Source: VBDM01 sp035651815
GTDB taxonomy: Bacteria > Pseudomonadota > Gammaproteobacteria > Burkholderiales > SG8-39
Length of the DNA: 64,000 nt
NCBI GenBank assembly: GCA_035651815.1
Contig: DASRFB010000103.1
Span: 21,312 to 85,311 of the forward strand
Reading direction: 5' to 3'
Under the pieces are notes generated by a model. The model was not told the origin of the DNA and ran no database searches. It saw only the letters and a list, made by a program, of their open reading frames with translations. Below, in pieces: positions 17,194 to 26,091 of the stretch. Within the stretch, counting starts at the first letter, position 1. Every line of letters begins with the position of its first letter. The translations under genes were made by a program, and so were the position numbers.

Positions 17194-17481
17194 TTATTCG
17201 CTCAATCGCGGGAATCCCGGGTCGTTCTTCGCCGCGACCCGGATGCGCTCGAGGTGCGACGCCGCCTGCTCCTGCAGCTTGCGGCGCTCGCCGCCGTTCA
17301 CCTGCACCAGCGCCTCCTTCAGGTCGAGGAGCGCGTATTCCAGGTGGTCGAGATGACGGTTCAGCTCGTTCAGGAGATCGAGCAGGCTCTCGACCGGCTC
17401 GAGCACGCCGTCGGCGGCGTCCATGGGTTCGTCGTTTGCGCCCGACGGCTCGGGCTGCTGCGGGGGTAGCGGGTGCGCCAT
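17194..17481 (-). CDS. Small predicted coiled-coil protein, unknown function
   Basis: A 95-residue protein starting MAHPLPPQQPEPSG. The first 25 residues are Pro-rich. Residues about 28-80 are strongly heptad-like in Leu and charged residues (ESLLDLLNELNRHLDHLEYA), predicting a coiled coil. No signal peptide or membrane segment. It lies alone between the convergent receptor gene and the MFS gene. I do not recognise it; the coding call rests on a sensible start, composition and the absence of any alternative. Confidence 0.6.
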   Translation of the reverse strand: MAHPLPPQQPEPSGANDEPMDAADGVLEPVESLLDLLNELNRHLDHLEYALLDLKEALVQVNGGERRKLQEQAASHLERIRVAAKNDPGFPRLSE

Positions 17482-17591
17482 GCTTTTCGGCCTCGATGAC
17501 TGGCGCCATTTTGGTTCCGGGCCGATTACAGGAATGCTAGGCGCGCCCACCCCTCCTGTGAGCACTATGGCGCGCGTTGCGCGCCCGGGTT

Positions 17592-18854
17592 TCAGGCGTG
17601 CGCCGTCGCGGCGCGGCCGAGGCGCCGCTCGCGCAGGATCAGGAAAGCCGCGATGCTCGTCGTGATCAGGTTCCAGGCGATGCCGTTCACGAACGCGGCG
17701 CGGTACGAGCCCGTGGCGTCGAAGATCCACCCGGGGAGCCAGCCGCCGAGCGCCATCCCGAACAGCGTCGCCATCAGCACCGTGCCCGTGCGCATCCCCG
17801 CCTCGCGCGGCGCGAAGTGCTCGCGCACGATCAGCGGGTACGAGGGCACGAGCCCGCCCTGGAACAGCCCGAAGAGCGCCGAGACCGCGTAGAGCGCGCC
17901 GAGCTGCGTGAACGGCAGGAACAGCGCGAGCGCGACCGCCTGCAGCACGGCGCCGAGCAGCAGCGTGCGCAGGCCGCCGATGCGGTCCGCGATCCAGCCC
18001 GAGACGAGACGGCTGGCGATGCCGAAACCGAGCATGAGCGAGAGCATCTCGGCGCCGCGCGCGGCGGGGTAGCCGAGGTCGCCGCAGTACGCGACCATGT
18101 GCACCTGCGGCATCGACATCGCCACGCAGCACGCGACGCCGGCGATGCACAGCAGCGACTGCAGCGACGCGGGCGCGAGCCCGAGCGGCCGCGAGCGCTC
18201 GTCCGCGCCGCCCGCCGGGCGCGATCCGGACGAAGAAGCGGCGGCGCCCGCGATCGCGGGCGGCCGGCGGCGCAGCGCGAGCGCGACGAGCGGCATCGTC
18301 AGCAGGCAGAAGACGCCGACGCCGACGAAGGTCGCGCGCCAGCCCGCGGCGTCGATCGCGTGCTGCATGAGCGGCGGCCACACCGTGCCCGCGAGGTAGT
18401 TGCCGCACATCACGATCGCGATCGCGATGCCGCGCCGGCGCACGAACCACAGCGAGATGTCGGCGACCAGCGGCACGAAGCTGCCCGAGGTCCCGAGGAA
18501 GCCGATCAGCACGCCCTGCGCGAGGTTGAACTGCCACATCGCGCCGGCCGATCCGGCGGCGATGAAGCCCGCGCCCAGGCACGCCGCGCCGATCAGCACC
18601 GGCACCATGACGCCGAAGCGGTCGGAGAGCCGCCCCATGAAGATGCCGCCCAGCCCGAAGCCGATCATCGTCAGCGTATACGGGAGCGACGCCGCGGAGC
18701 GCGCGATCCCGAATTCGGCCTGCAGCGGCGGCAGCGCGACCGCCATCGAGTACATGCCCGCGCCGCCGATCGTCATCAGCGCGAGAGCGGCGGCGAGCCG
18801 CGCCCAGGCATAGGGCGAGTCGGGCGCGCCGCGAGGGCGGAGGTCCGGCGCCAC
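17592..18854 (-). CDS. MFS transporter
   Basis: A 420-residue major facilitator with 12 predicted membrane segments. The loop between helices 2 and 3 carries MGRLSDRFGVMVPV, the MFS signature A. The middle loop is Ser/Gly-rich. It resembles oxalate/formate or monocarboxylate-type MFS proteins, but the substrate is not determinable. The start is a GTG at 18854, six bases after the stop of the exported methyltransferase, so the two are probably co-transcribed. Confidence 0.85.
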   Translation of the reverse strand: MAPDLRPRGAPDSPYAWARLAAALALMTIGGAGMYSMAVALPPLQAEFGIARSAASLPYTLTMIGFGLGGIFMGRLSDRFGVMVPVLIGAACLGAGFIAAGSAGAMWQFNLAQGVLIGFLGTSGSFVPLVADISLWFVRRRGIAIAIVMCGNYLAGTVWPPLMQHAIDAAGWRATFVGVGVFCLLTMPLVALALRRRPPAIAGAAASSSGSRPAGGADERSRPLGLAPASLQSLLCIAGVACCVAMSMPQVHMVAYCGDLGYPAARGAEMLSLMLGFGIASRLVSGWIADRIGGLRTLLLGAVLQAVALALFLPFTQLGALYAVSALFGLFQGGLVPSYPLIVREHFAPREAGMRTGTVLMATLFGMALGGWLPGWIFDATGSYRAAFVNGIAWNLITTSIAAFLILRERRLGRAATAHA

Positions 18855-18860
18855 GGCGAG

Positions 18861-19508
18861 CTAGCGGAAGACGAGGAAGTACTGGTTCGGGAGGAAGCCG
18901 TGCTCCTCCGCGAGCGTATACCCCGCGCGCTGCATCTCCGCGCGCACGCGCGTCGGCGAGATGCGCTCGCGGCGGGGCGGACCGTCCTTCGAGGTCTCGC
19001 TGAAGTCGATGATGGCGACGCGCGCGCCCGGCTTGAGCGATCCGCGCAGCCGCCCGAAATAGTCCTCGCGGTCGGCGATGTGATGGTAGACGTCGACCAT
19101 CAGCACCAGGTCGACCTTCTCGGGCAGCGCGGCGTCGTCGGGCCTGCCCGCGACCGCGACGACGTTCACGAGGTGCTCGCGCCGCGCGCGATCGGCGAGG
19201 TACTTCACCATGTCGGGCTCGGTGTCGACGCCGTAGACGCGGCCTTTCGGGACCGCGTGCGCCAGGCGCACCGAGAAGTAGCCCGTGCCCGAGCCGATGT
19301 CGGCGATCCTCGCGTCGGGCGCGGGCGCGAGCGCGCGGATCACCTCGTGCGGCTTCTGCCAGGCGTCGCGCGCCGGATCGTCGAACACGCGCGCCCACCG
19401 GCCGGCGTCGCCGAAGCGGTGCTCGTGCGTGGGCGGCGACTGCGCCGAGGCTGCGATCGGGACCGCGAGCGCGGCAGCGAGGAGCGACGCGAGGACGGCG
19501 CTGCGCAT
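18861..19508 (-). CDS. Signal-peptide-bearing SAM-dependent methyltransferase-fold protein
   Basis: A 215-residue class I methyltransferase fold preceded by a clear signal peptide (residues 1-22, ending in ASAQ). The SAM site motif is ADIGSGTGYFSVRL, followed by VYGVDTEPDMVKYL and the post-motif LVLMVDVYHHI. SAM is not known to be available in the periplasm, so either the protein acts on the inner face or works without methyl transfer. It lies ten bases after a hybrid histidine kinase and just ahead of an MFS gene. Homologues with leaders occur in proteobacteria, but I know of no function. Confidence 0.85.
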   Translation of the reverse strand: MRSAVLASLLAAALAVPIAASAQSPPTHEHRFGDAGRWARVFDDPARDAWQKPHEVIRALAPAPDARIADIGSGTGYFSVRLAHAVPKGRVYGVDTEPDMVKYLADRARREHLVNVVAVAGRPDDAALPEKVDLVLMVDVYHHIADREDYFGRLRGSLKPGARVAIIDFSETSKDGPPRRERISPTRVRAEMQRAGYTLAEEHGFLPNQYFLVFR

Positions 19509-19518
19509 GGCGCGTATT

Positions 19519-21762
19519 CTACGCGTCGCGGCGCCGCCGGCGCGCGAGCAGCGTGCGCAGCTTCGCGAGGTCGGCGGGCTTCACCAGGTGCGCGTCGAAG
19601 CCGGCCTGCGCGGCGCGCTCGGTGTCCTCGGGCTGCCCGTACCCGGTGAGCGCGACCAGCATCGGCCCGGCGTGGCGCGCGCGGATCGCGCGCGCGAGCT
19701 CGTAGCCGTCGATCCCGGGCAGCCCGATGTCGATGAGCGCGACGTCCGGGACGATGCGCTCGAACGCGTCGAGCCCGGCCTTGCCGTCGGCCGCTGTGTG
19801 CACGGTGTGTCCCTCGGCCTCGAGCACGATCTGCAGCGAGACGCGCGCGTCGGCGTTGTCCTCGACGATCAGGATGTCGAGGGGCCGCGTCGAGGCGGCC
19901 GGCGCCGGCGGCTCCTCGTCCGGCGCCGGCGCCTCGGCCGCGGGCAGGCGCACGGTGAAGGTCGCGCCGCGCCCGGGCCCGTCGCTGCGCGCCGTCACGA
20001 ACCCGCCGTGCAGCTCGACCAGGCGGTGGACGAGCGTGAGGCCGAGCCCGAGGCCGCCCTTGCGGTGCAGCTCGCTCTTGCCCTGGTAGAAGAGGTCGAA
20101 CACGCGCTTCAGCTCCTCGGGCGCCATGCCGATGCCGTCGTCGGCGACCTCGAGCACGGCGTCGCCGCCCTCGCGCCGCGCCGAGACCCGGATCGAGCCG
20201 CCGGCGGGCGTATAGGCGAGCGCGTTCGAGACCAGGTTGGTGGCGACCTGCTCGATGCGCGTGCGGTCGCCGTCGATCCATACGGGGTCGAGGTCGAACG
20301 TCGCGCGGTGGCCCGCGAAGCGGCCCGAGGCGTGGAAGGCGTCGAGCGTGCCGCGCACCGCGGCCGAGAGGTCCATGCGCTCGCGCTGCAGGTAGATCTT
20401 GCCGGTGATCACGCGGCCGACGTCGAGCAGGTCGTCGATCAGCCGCGCGAGATGCTGCGTCTGCCGCGCGATCACGCCGCGCGCGAAGGCGATCTGCTCG
20501 GGCCTGGCGCCTTCGCGGTCGAGCACCTGCGCGGCGTTGCTCACCGCGCCCAGCGGATTGCGCAGCTCGTGCCCGAGCATCGCGAGGAACTCGTCCTTCG
20601 AGCGGTTCGCCGCCTCGGCGGCCGAGCGCGCCTCCTTCTCGAGGGCGAGCAGCTGGTCGCGCTCGCGCTCGGCGAGCTCGCGCTGGCGCGCTTCCGCCGA
20701 GAGCTTGGACGCCGCGTCCTCGAGCGCCCGACCCAGGCGGTCGAGCTCCTCGATGCCGGTGCGCGGGAGCTCGGGCCGCCAGCCCTCGGCGACGCCGGGC
20801 GCCTGCCGGGCGGCGCGCTCGATCGCGCCCGAGACGCGCCGGCCGATGAAGATCGCGGCGAACGCCGCGGTGAGGAAGATCAGCAGCTCGGCGCTGCCGA
20901 GCAGCAGGATGTGCCTGCGCAGCGCCACGTCGGTGCTCTCGGTCGGCACGGCGAAGGCGACGGTCCAGCCGATCGACGCGATGCGCGTCCATGCCGTGAA
21001 CACGTCGATGCCCTCGTAGCTGCGGAAGCGCGCGAGGCCCTCGGGCGCGGCGCGCATCGCCTCGAGCAGCTCGCGCACGGGCGGTTTGCCGCGGTACTCT
21101 TCCGGAGACGGCGCGCGCGAGAGGATGCGCAGCTGCCGGTCCTCGATGCTCGCGACGCCGCCCGCGGCGGTGCGCTCCTTCAGCAGCTGGTCGAACACGG
21201 CGAGGTTCAGCGTCGCCGAGAGCACGTAGATCGGACGGCCCTGCAGCGCGACCGGGACGCTGACCGCGACGATCCAGCGGCCGCTCGCGGGCCCGAGGAA
21301 GGCGTCCGAGACCATCGGCTTCCCGGTCGCGAAGACCTCGTCGACGTGGCGCTGCGTCGCGGTGCTCCTGCCCGAGGGCAGCGGGAAGTTGGCGTTGACG
21401 AGTTGCCGGCCGTCGCGCGAGAACAGCACGACGTTGGTCCACTCCTTCGCGACCGCGAGCACCTGGCGCGTGCGCTTCAGGAAGCCGTCGAAGTCGCCGC
21501 GCACGAGCTCGGGGCCGGTGCCGAGGTACTGGAGCTGCCGCACCGTGCTCGAGAGCTCCTTGTCGACCACGCTCGCGAGCGCCGCGGCGGTCTCCTTCTG
21601 CTGCGTCTCGAGGCGGTTCTGCTGGTACTGCCACAGCGTGAACATCAACGCCGCGGCGAACACGGCGAGCGGCACCGACGCGACGATCACCGGCACGAGC
21701 AGCTGCGCGCGCAGCGCCAGACCGCGCGCGGGCGCTTCGAGCTCGTGATCGTCCCGGTTCAT
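19519..21762 (-). CDS. Hybrid sensor histidine kinase with periplasmic CACHE-like domain
   Basis: A 747-residue inner-membrane kinase. Membrane segment 1 (about 19-44), a periplasmic dCACHE-like sensor (45-283) and membrane segment 2 (285-307) precede the cytoplasmic parts. HisKA has the phospho-acceptor H398 in GHELRNPLG. HATPase motifs are NLVSNALAYT, DDGIGM and GLGLGL. A C-terminal receiver domain has the phospho-acceptor D678 and K728. The ATG at 21762 overlaps the upstream MFS stop. With no DNA-binding output, the receiver may pass phosphate on or modulate the kinase. Co-transcription with MFS genes suggests sensing of a transported solute. Confidence 0.9.
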   Translation of the reverse strand: MNRDDHELEAPARGLALRAQLLVPVIVASVPLAVFAAALMFTLWQYQQNRLETQQKETAAALASVVDKELSSTVRQLQYLGTGPELVRGDFDGFLKRTRQVLAVAKEWTNVVLFSRDGRQLVNANFPLPSGRSTATQRHVDEVFATGKPMVSDAFLGPASGRWIVAVSVPVALQGRPIYVLSATLNLAVFDQLLKERTAAGGVASIEDRQLRILSRAPSPEEYRGKPPVRELLEAMRAAPEGLARFRSYEGIDVFTAWTRIASIGWTVAFAVPTESTDVALRRHILLLGSAELLIFLTAAFAAIFIGRRVSGAIERAARQAPGVAEGWRPELPRTGIEELDRLGRALEDAASKLSAEARQRELAERERDQLLALEKEARSAAEAANRSKDEFLAMLGHELRNPLGAVSNAAQVLDREGARPEQIAFARGVIARQTQHLARLIDDLLDVGRVITGKIYLQRERMDLSAAVRGTLDAFHASGRFAGHRATFDLDPVWIDGDRTRIEQVATNLVSNALAYTPAGGSIRVSARREGGDAVLEVADDGIGMAPEELKRVFDLFYQGKSELHRKGGLGLGLTLVHRLVELHGGFVTARSDGPGRGATFTVRLPAAEAPAPDEEPPAPAASTRPLDILIVEDNADARVSLQIVLEAEGHTVHTAADGKAGLDAFERIVPDVALIDIGLPGIDGYELARAIRARHAGPMLVALTGYGQPEDTERAAQAGFDAHLVKPADLAKLRTLLARRRRRDA

Positions 21763-23030
21763 GGCCGCGAAGCGCGCGTGCGCAGCGCGAACGCCGCGAC
21801 GCCGAGGATCACCGCGAGCAGCGCCATCGCCGAGAAGGCGAGCGAGCGGTGGATGCCGATCACGTTGCCCGCGACCCCGATCGTGATGCCCGAGAACGCG
21901 CGCATGCCGAGGCTGCACAGGATGTACAGGCCGATCACGCGGCCGCGGATCGCGGCCGGCGCGTGGATCTGCACCAGCGTCTGCGCCATGGCGTTGAACG
22001 ACAGCTCGAGGAACCCGACCGTGAACAGGATCGCGAGCGCGAGCACGTACGAGGTCGCGACGGCGAACGCCGTGATCGCGAGGCACCACAGCACGGCGAG
22101 CGCGATCGCCGTGCGCGGGCGCGCCTGGAGCAGCCCGCGGCTCTCGAGGACGAGCCCCGCGGTCAGCGCGCCGGCCGCGTCCGCGGCGAGCAGCATGCTG
22201 TAGGAGAGGTCCGGGTCGCCGTGGCCGAGGTCCTCGGCGAACTCGGGCATCTGCGGCTGGTAGCCGTTGCCGACGAAGAGCGAGGTGAGCCCGGCGAGCA
22301 TCACCATGGAGACGATGGCGCGGTTGCCGGCGATGTCGCGCACGGTCGCGGCGATGTCGGCGAGGCCCCGCATCGCGCGCCGCGGCGCCGGCGGCTCCTT
22401 GCCGAAGTTTGGTCTAAATCGCGGCCCGTAAGGCGCCTTCCACAGCCAGACGAGAAGCGGCAGGTAGATCGTCATGTTGACGAGCAGGCCCGCGGCCGGC
22501 CCGAGGACCAGCAGCAAGGCGCCGCCGACCGCCGGCCCGAAGAGCAGCCCGAGGTAGCGCGCCGTCGCGCCGAGCCGCACCGCGCTCTGCAGCTGCGCGG
22601 TCCCGACGATGTCGTGGATCAGGAGCTGCGCCGCGGGATGCCAGAACACGCCCGCGAAGCCGTGGATCACGAGCAGCACCGCGGCGTGCCACATCTGCAG
22701 CGAGTCGGTGAGGAACAGCAGCCCCCAGCCGAGCGACGCCGTCATGAACAGCAGCATCCCGATCTGGATCAGCCGCCGCGGGTCGAAGCGGTCGGCGAGC
22801 GCGCCCGAGTACACCGAGAAGAACAGGAACGGCAGCCAGTGCGACAGCATCGCGAAGCCGCCGAGCGCCGGCGAGTGGAACTTCTGGAACATGATCCAGT
22901 AGCTGATCACGTGCTCGATCGAGTCGGCCATCATCGCCAGGGCGGAGCCGGCGAAATAGGCGCGGTAGCCGGGGTGGCGCAGCGCGGCGAAGGACTGCGG
23001 CGCGGCCTGCTGTAGGGCCCGATCCTGCAT
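21759..23030 (-). CDS. MFS transporter, EntS/DHA3-like
   Basis: A 423-residue MFS protein resembling the drug/H+ antiporter-3 branch, which includes the enterobactin exporter EntS. It opens with FAALRHPGYRAYFAGSALAM and has the signature GALADRFDPRRLIQ after helix 2. Twelve segments are predicted. It overlaps the hybrid kinase start by four bases, so kinase and transporter are translated together. The divergent pqi-type operon begins 100 bases away. Substrate unknown. Confidence 0.85.
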   Translation of the reverse strand: MQDRALQQAAPQSFAALRHPGYRAYFAGSALAMMADSIEHVISYWIMFQKFHSPALGGFAMLSHWLPFLFFSVYSGALADRFDPRRLIQIGMLLFMTASLGWGLLFLTDSLQMWHAAVLLVIHGFAGVFWHPAAQLLIHDIVGTAQLQSAVRLGATARYLGLLFGPAVGGALLLVLGPAAGLLVNMTIYLPLLVWLWKAPYGPRFRPNFGKEPPAPRRAMRGLADIAATVRDIAGNRAIVSMVMLAGLTSLFVGNGYQPQMPEFAEDLGHGDPDLSYSMLLAADAAGALTAGLVLESRGLLQARPRTAIALAVLWCLAITAFAVATSYVLALAILFTVGFLELSFNAMAQTLVQIHAPAAIRGRVIGLYILCSLGMRAFSGITIGVAGNVIGIHRSLAFSAMALLAVILGVAAFALRTRASRP

Positions 23031-23130
23031 GGGGCACCCACTTTATACCGGATGCGGGCGCGCCGCCGCAGGCGGGCCTGACTCGTGCCCGGTCCGGCAA
23101 TGAACCTTTGGGGCCGCCGGAGCCTCCAAC

Positions 23131-23829
23131 TTGGGCCCGACAATAAGACCGGCGCAGACGCGACCCACCGTGGCCACCCTCGCACGCGACTTCGGCTCGG
23201 GCGAGCGCGCGGCCCCCGCGCTGCTCGCCTGCCCGGAGTGCGACCTCGTGCAGCGCGTCCCCGCGGGCGGCGCGTGGGGGGCGATCGCCTGCTGTCGCTG
23301 CGGCGCGACGCTGTGTCGCCGCATCCCGCACGCGCTCGACGTCGCGCTCGCCCTCATGATCACGGCGGCGGTCGTGTTCACGATCGCCAACGTCTTCCCG
23401 GTGATGTCGCTCGACATGCAGGGGCGGCACAACGAGGCCACGCTCCTCGCGATGGCGAAGGCCCTGCACCGGGCGGGCATGACGCCGGTCGCCTTCCTGG
23501 TCGCGCTGACGGTGATCGTGATGCCGGCGCTGGAGATCGCCGCGATGCTGTGGCTGCTGGTGCCGCTCAAGCTCGGCGTCGCGCCCGAGGGCCTGGCCGT
23601 CGTGTCGAGGACGCTCGCCGCGGTGCGGCCCTGGGCCATGGTCGAGGTGTTCACGCTCGCCGCGCTGGTCTCGATCGGGCGGCTCGGCAACCTCGCCGAC
23701 CTGCACCTCGGCGCCGCGTTCTGGGCGATGGGGGCCCTGATGTTCCTGTTCGCGCTGGCCGACACGATCTTCGACGAGCACGCGCTGTGGGAGCGCGTCG
23801 CCGCGCTCCGCTCCCGGAGCGCGCCGTGA
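23131..23829 (+). CDS. Paraquat-inducible protein A family, first half
   Basis: A 232-residue protein with one PqiA domain. An N-terminal zinc ribbon (C34-C37 and C54-C57) precedes four membrane segments (about 70-225). E. coli PqiA carries two such units in one chain; here the second unit is the next gene. PqiA is the inner-membrane partner of the MCE protein PqiB in lipid transport between the membranes. The start is uncertain: a TTG at 23131 has GGAG upstream, while a GTG at 23170 is in frame without one. The stop overlaps the next start as GTGA. Confidence 0.85.
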   Translation: MGPTIRPAQTRPTVATLARDFGSGERAAPALLACPECDLVQRVPAGGAWGAIACCRCGATLCRRIPHALDVALALMITAAVVFTIANVFPVMSLDMQGRHNEATLLAMAKALHRAGMTPVAFLVALTVIVMPALEIAAMLWLLVPLKLGVAPEGLAVVSRTLAAVRPWAMVEVFTLAALVSIGRLGNLADLHLGAAFWAMGALMFLFALADTIFDEHALWERVAALRSRSAP

Positions 23830-24449
23830 GCGCGACGGCGGCGGCGATGGGCCTCGTCTCGTGCCGCGCGTGCGGGCAGCTCAACCGCGCGCGCGCCGGC
23901 GCAAGGGCGCGCTGCGCGCGCTGCGGCAGCGAGCTGCGCTCGCGCAAGCCCGAGGCGACGGCGCGCACGACCGCGCTGCTCGCCGCGGCCTACGTGCTCT
24001 ACCTCCCGGCGAACCTGCTGCCGATCCTCGAGACCGGCGAGATCGGCGGCGCCAAGGCGGCGGACACCATCCTGAGCGGCGCGCTGAAGCTCTGGCACGG
24101 CGGCTGGTGGCCGCTCGCGATCGTGATCCTGATCGCGAGCATCGTCATCCCGTTCGCGAAGCTCGTCGTGCTCACCTGGCTGGTGATCAGCGTGCGGCGC
24201 GGCAGCGCGGCGCGGCTGCGCGGGCGCACGCGCCTCTACCGGCTGGTCGACGTCATCGGCAAGTGGTCGATGGTCGACATCTACGTCGGCGCGCTGCTCG
24301 TCGGGCTGGTGCAGTTCGAGCCGCTCGCGACGGTGTCGCCCGGGCCGGCGGCGATCGCCTTCGGCGCGGTGGTCGTGCTGACCATGCTCGCGTCGCACAG
24401 CTTCGATCCGCGGCTGCTGTGGGACGCGGCGGGAGCGCGCCGTGGCTGA
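23826..24449 (+). CDS. Paraquat-inducible protein A family, second half
   Basis: A 207-residue PqiA unit. The zinc ribbon is C13-C16 and C30-C33, followed by four membrane segments. Its GTG start at 23826 overlaps the stop of the first PqiA unit, and its end overlaps the PqiB-like start by eight bases. It pairs with the previous protein to rebuild the two-unit PqiA of E. coli from two polypeptides. Inner-membrane location; probable role in intermembrane lipid traffic and envelope integrity. Confidence 0.9.
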   Translation: MSATAAAMGLVSCRACGQLNRARAGARARCARCGSELRSRKPEATARTTALLAAAYVLYLPANLLPILETGEIGGAKAADTILSGALKLWHGGWWPLAIVILIASIVIPFAKLVVLTWLVISVRRGSAARLRGRTRLYRLVDVIGKWSMVDIYVGALLVGLVQFEPLATVSPGPAAIAFGAVVVLTMLASHSFDPRLLWDAAGARRG

Positions 24450-26091
24450 GCGGCCCGACGATCTCCCCGAGGGGCGCGAGCTGCCCGAGGCGCGCCCGGC
24501 GGCGCACCGGCTGCGCTGGGGCTTCCTCGTGTGGGTGGTCCCGGTCGTCGCGCTCGTCGTCGGCGCCTGGCTCGGGATCGAGAGCCTGCTCAACCGCGGG
24601 CCGACCATCAGCGTCACGTTCAAGACCGCGACGGGCCTCGAGCCCGGCAAGACCAAGGTCAAGTACAAGGACGTCGACATCGGCACGGTGAGGTCGATCG
24701 GGCTCTCCGACGATCACCGCGACGTCGTCGTCACCGCCGAGCTCACGCCGCAGGCGCGCGGCCTGATCGTCGAGGACACGCGCTTCTGGGTCGTGCGCCC
24801 GCGCATCACCGGCGGCCAGGCGTTCGGCCTCGGCACGCTGCTCTCGGGCGCGTTCATCGCGCTCGACCCGGGGAAGTCGAAGGCGGGGCGGCGCGAGTTC
24901 GCGGGGCTCGAGAACCCGCCGGTGGTGCTCTCCGACGTCCCCGGGCGCCAGTACGTGCTGCGCGCCGAGGACCTCGGCTCGATCGACATCGGCTCGCCCG
25001 TGTACTACCGCCACGTGCGCGTCGGGCAGGTGGTGAGCGCCGAGCTCGACGCGAACGGCAAGGGCGTCACCTTCGTCGTGTTCGTGAACGCGCCGTACGA
25101 CCGCTACGTGACGAGCGGAACGCGCTTCTGGAACGCGAGCGGCATCGACGCCTCGTTCGGCGCCGGCGGCTTCAAGCTCGAGACCGAGTCGCTCGCGTCG
25201 GTCGTCATCGGCGGCGTGGCGTTCCAGGTGCCCCCGGACTCCGAGCCGGGACAGGTCGCGCCGCCCGAGGCGGTGTTCGTGCTGCACAAGGACCGCGACA
25301 CCGCGTTCAAGCAGGCGGTGACCATCCGCGACGTGTACCTGCTGCGCTTCCGGCAGTCGGTGCACGGCCTGGTGGCGGGCGCGCCGGTCGACTTCCGCGG
25401 CGTGGCGGTGGGCGAGGTCGCGAGCATCGGCCTCGAGTGGGACCCCGAGCACCGCGAGATCCGCCCGACCGTCGAGATCAACGTCTACCCGCAGCGCATC
25501 ACGGCGCGCCTGCGCAGGCGCAGCGCCACGGTCGAGAACGACGTCGTGCGCGCGCAGACGCTGCAGCGCCTGATCGACCACGGCCTGCGCGCGCAGCTGA
25601 AGACCGGCAACCTGATCACGGGCCAGCTCTACGTGAGCCTCGACTTCTTCCCGAACGAGCCGCGGGTGCGCGTCGACCTCGCGCAGGCGCCGCTCGAGAT
25701 CCCGACCGCGTCGGGCGGATTCACCGAGCTGCAGTCCTCGCTCGAGAACGTCGTGAAGAAGATCGAGAAGCTGCCGCTCGACCAGATGGGCGCCGACCTG
25801 AAGAACATCACCGCGACGCTCGACGTCACGCTGCGCAACCTGAACGCGCTGGTCGAGCGCGTCGACACCGAGATCGCGCCCGAGCTCAAGCAGACGCTCG
25901 AGAGCGCGCGCGGCGCGCTCGGGCAGGCGCAGAGCGCGCTCTCGCAGGACGCGCCGCTGCAGGGCGACCTCCACGGAACGCTGCGCGACGTCGGCCGCGC
26001 GGCCGAGGCGATCCGCAACCTCGCCGATTATCTCGAGCGCCATCCCGAGTCGCTGCTGCGCGGGCGGCGCGAGGAGGAGCCGGGACGATGA
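24442..26091 (+). CDS. pqiB: PqiB-like MCE-domain protein
   Basis: A 549-residue protein with a single N-terminal membrane helix (about 27-47) and three MCE/MlaD domains in the periplasm (about 55-145, 170-235 and 290-385). A C-terminal helical region (about 425-540) probably forms the needle-like channel seen in PqiB hexamers. The GTG at 24442 lies inside the end of the second PqiA gene. The length and domain count match E. coli PqiB (about 546 residues). It should bridge inner and outer membranes for lipid transport. Confidence 0.92.
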   Translation: MAERPDDLPEGRELPEARPAAHRLRWGFLVWVVPVVALVVGAWLGIESLLNRGPTISVTFKTATGLEPGKTKVKYKDVDIGTVRSIGLSDDHRDVVVTAELTPQARGLIVEDTRFWVVRPRITGGQAFGLGTLLSGAFIALDPGKSKAGRREFAGLENPPVVLSDVPGRQYVLRAEDLGSIDIGSPVYYRHVRVGQVVSAELDANGKGVTFVVFVNAPYDRYVTSGTRFWNASGIDASFGAGGFKLETESLASVVIGGVAFQVPPDSEPGQVAPPEAVFVLHKDRDTAFKQAVTIRDVYLLRFRQSVHGLVAGAPVDFRGVAVGEVASIGLEWDPEHREIRPTVEINVYPQRITARLRRRSATVENDVVRAQTLQRLIDHGLRAQLKTGNLITGQLYVSLDFFPNEPRVRVDLAQAPLEIPTASGGFTELQSSLENVVKKIEKLPLDQMGADLKNITATLDVTLRNLNALVERVDTEIAPELKQTLESARGALGQAQSALSQDAPLQGDLHGTLRDVGRAAEAIRNLADYLERHPESLLRGRREEEPGR

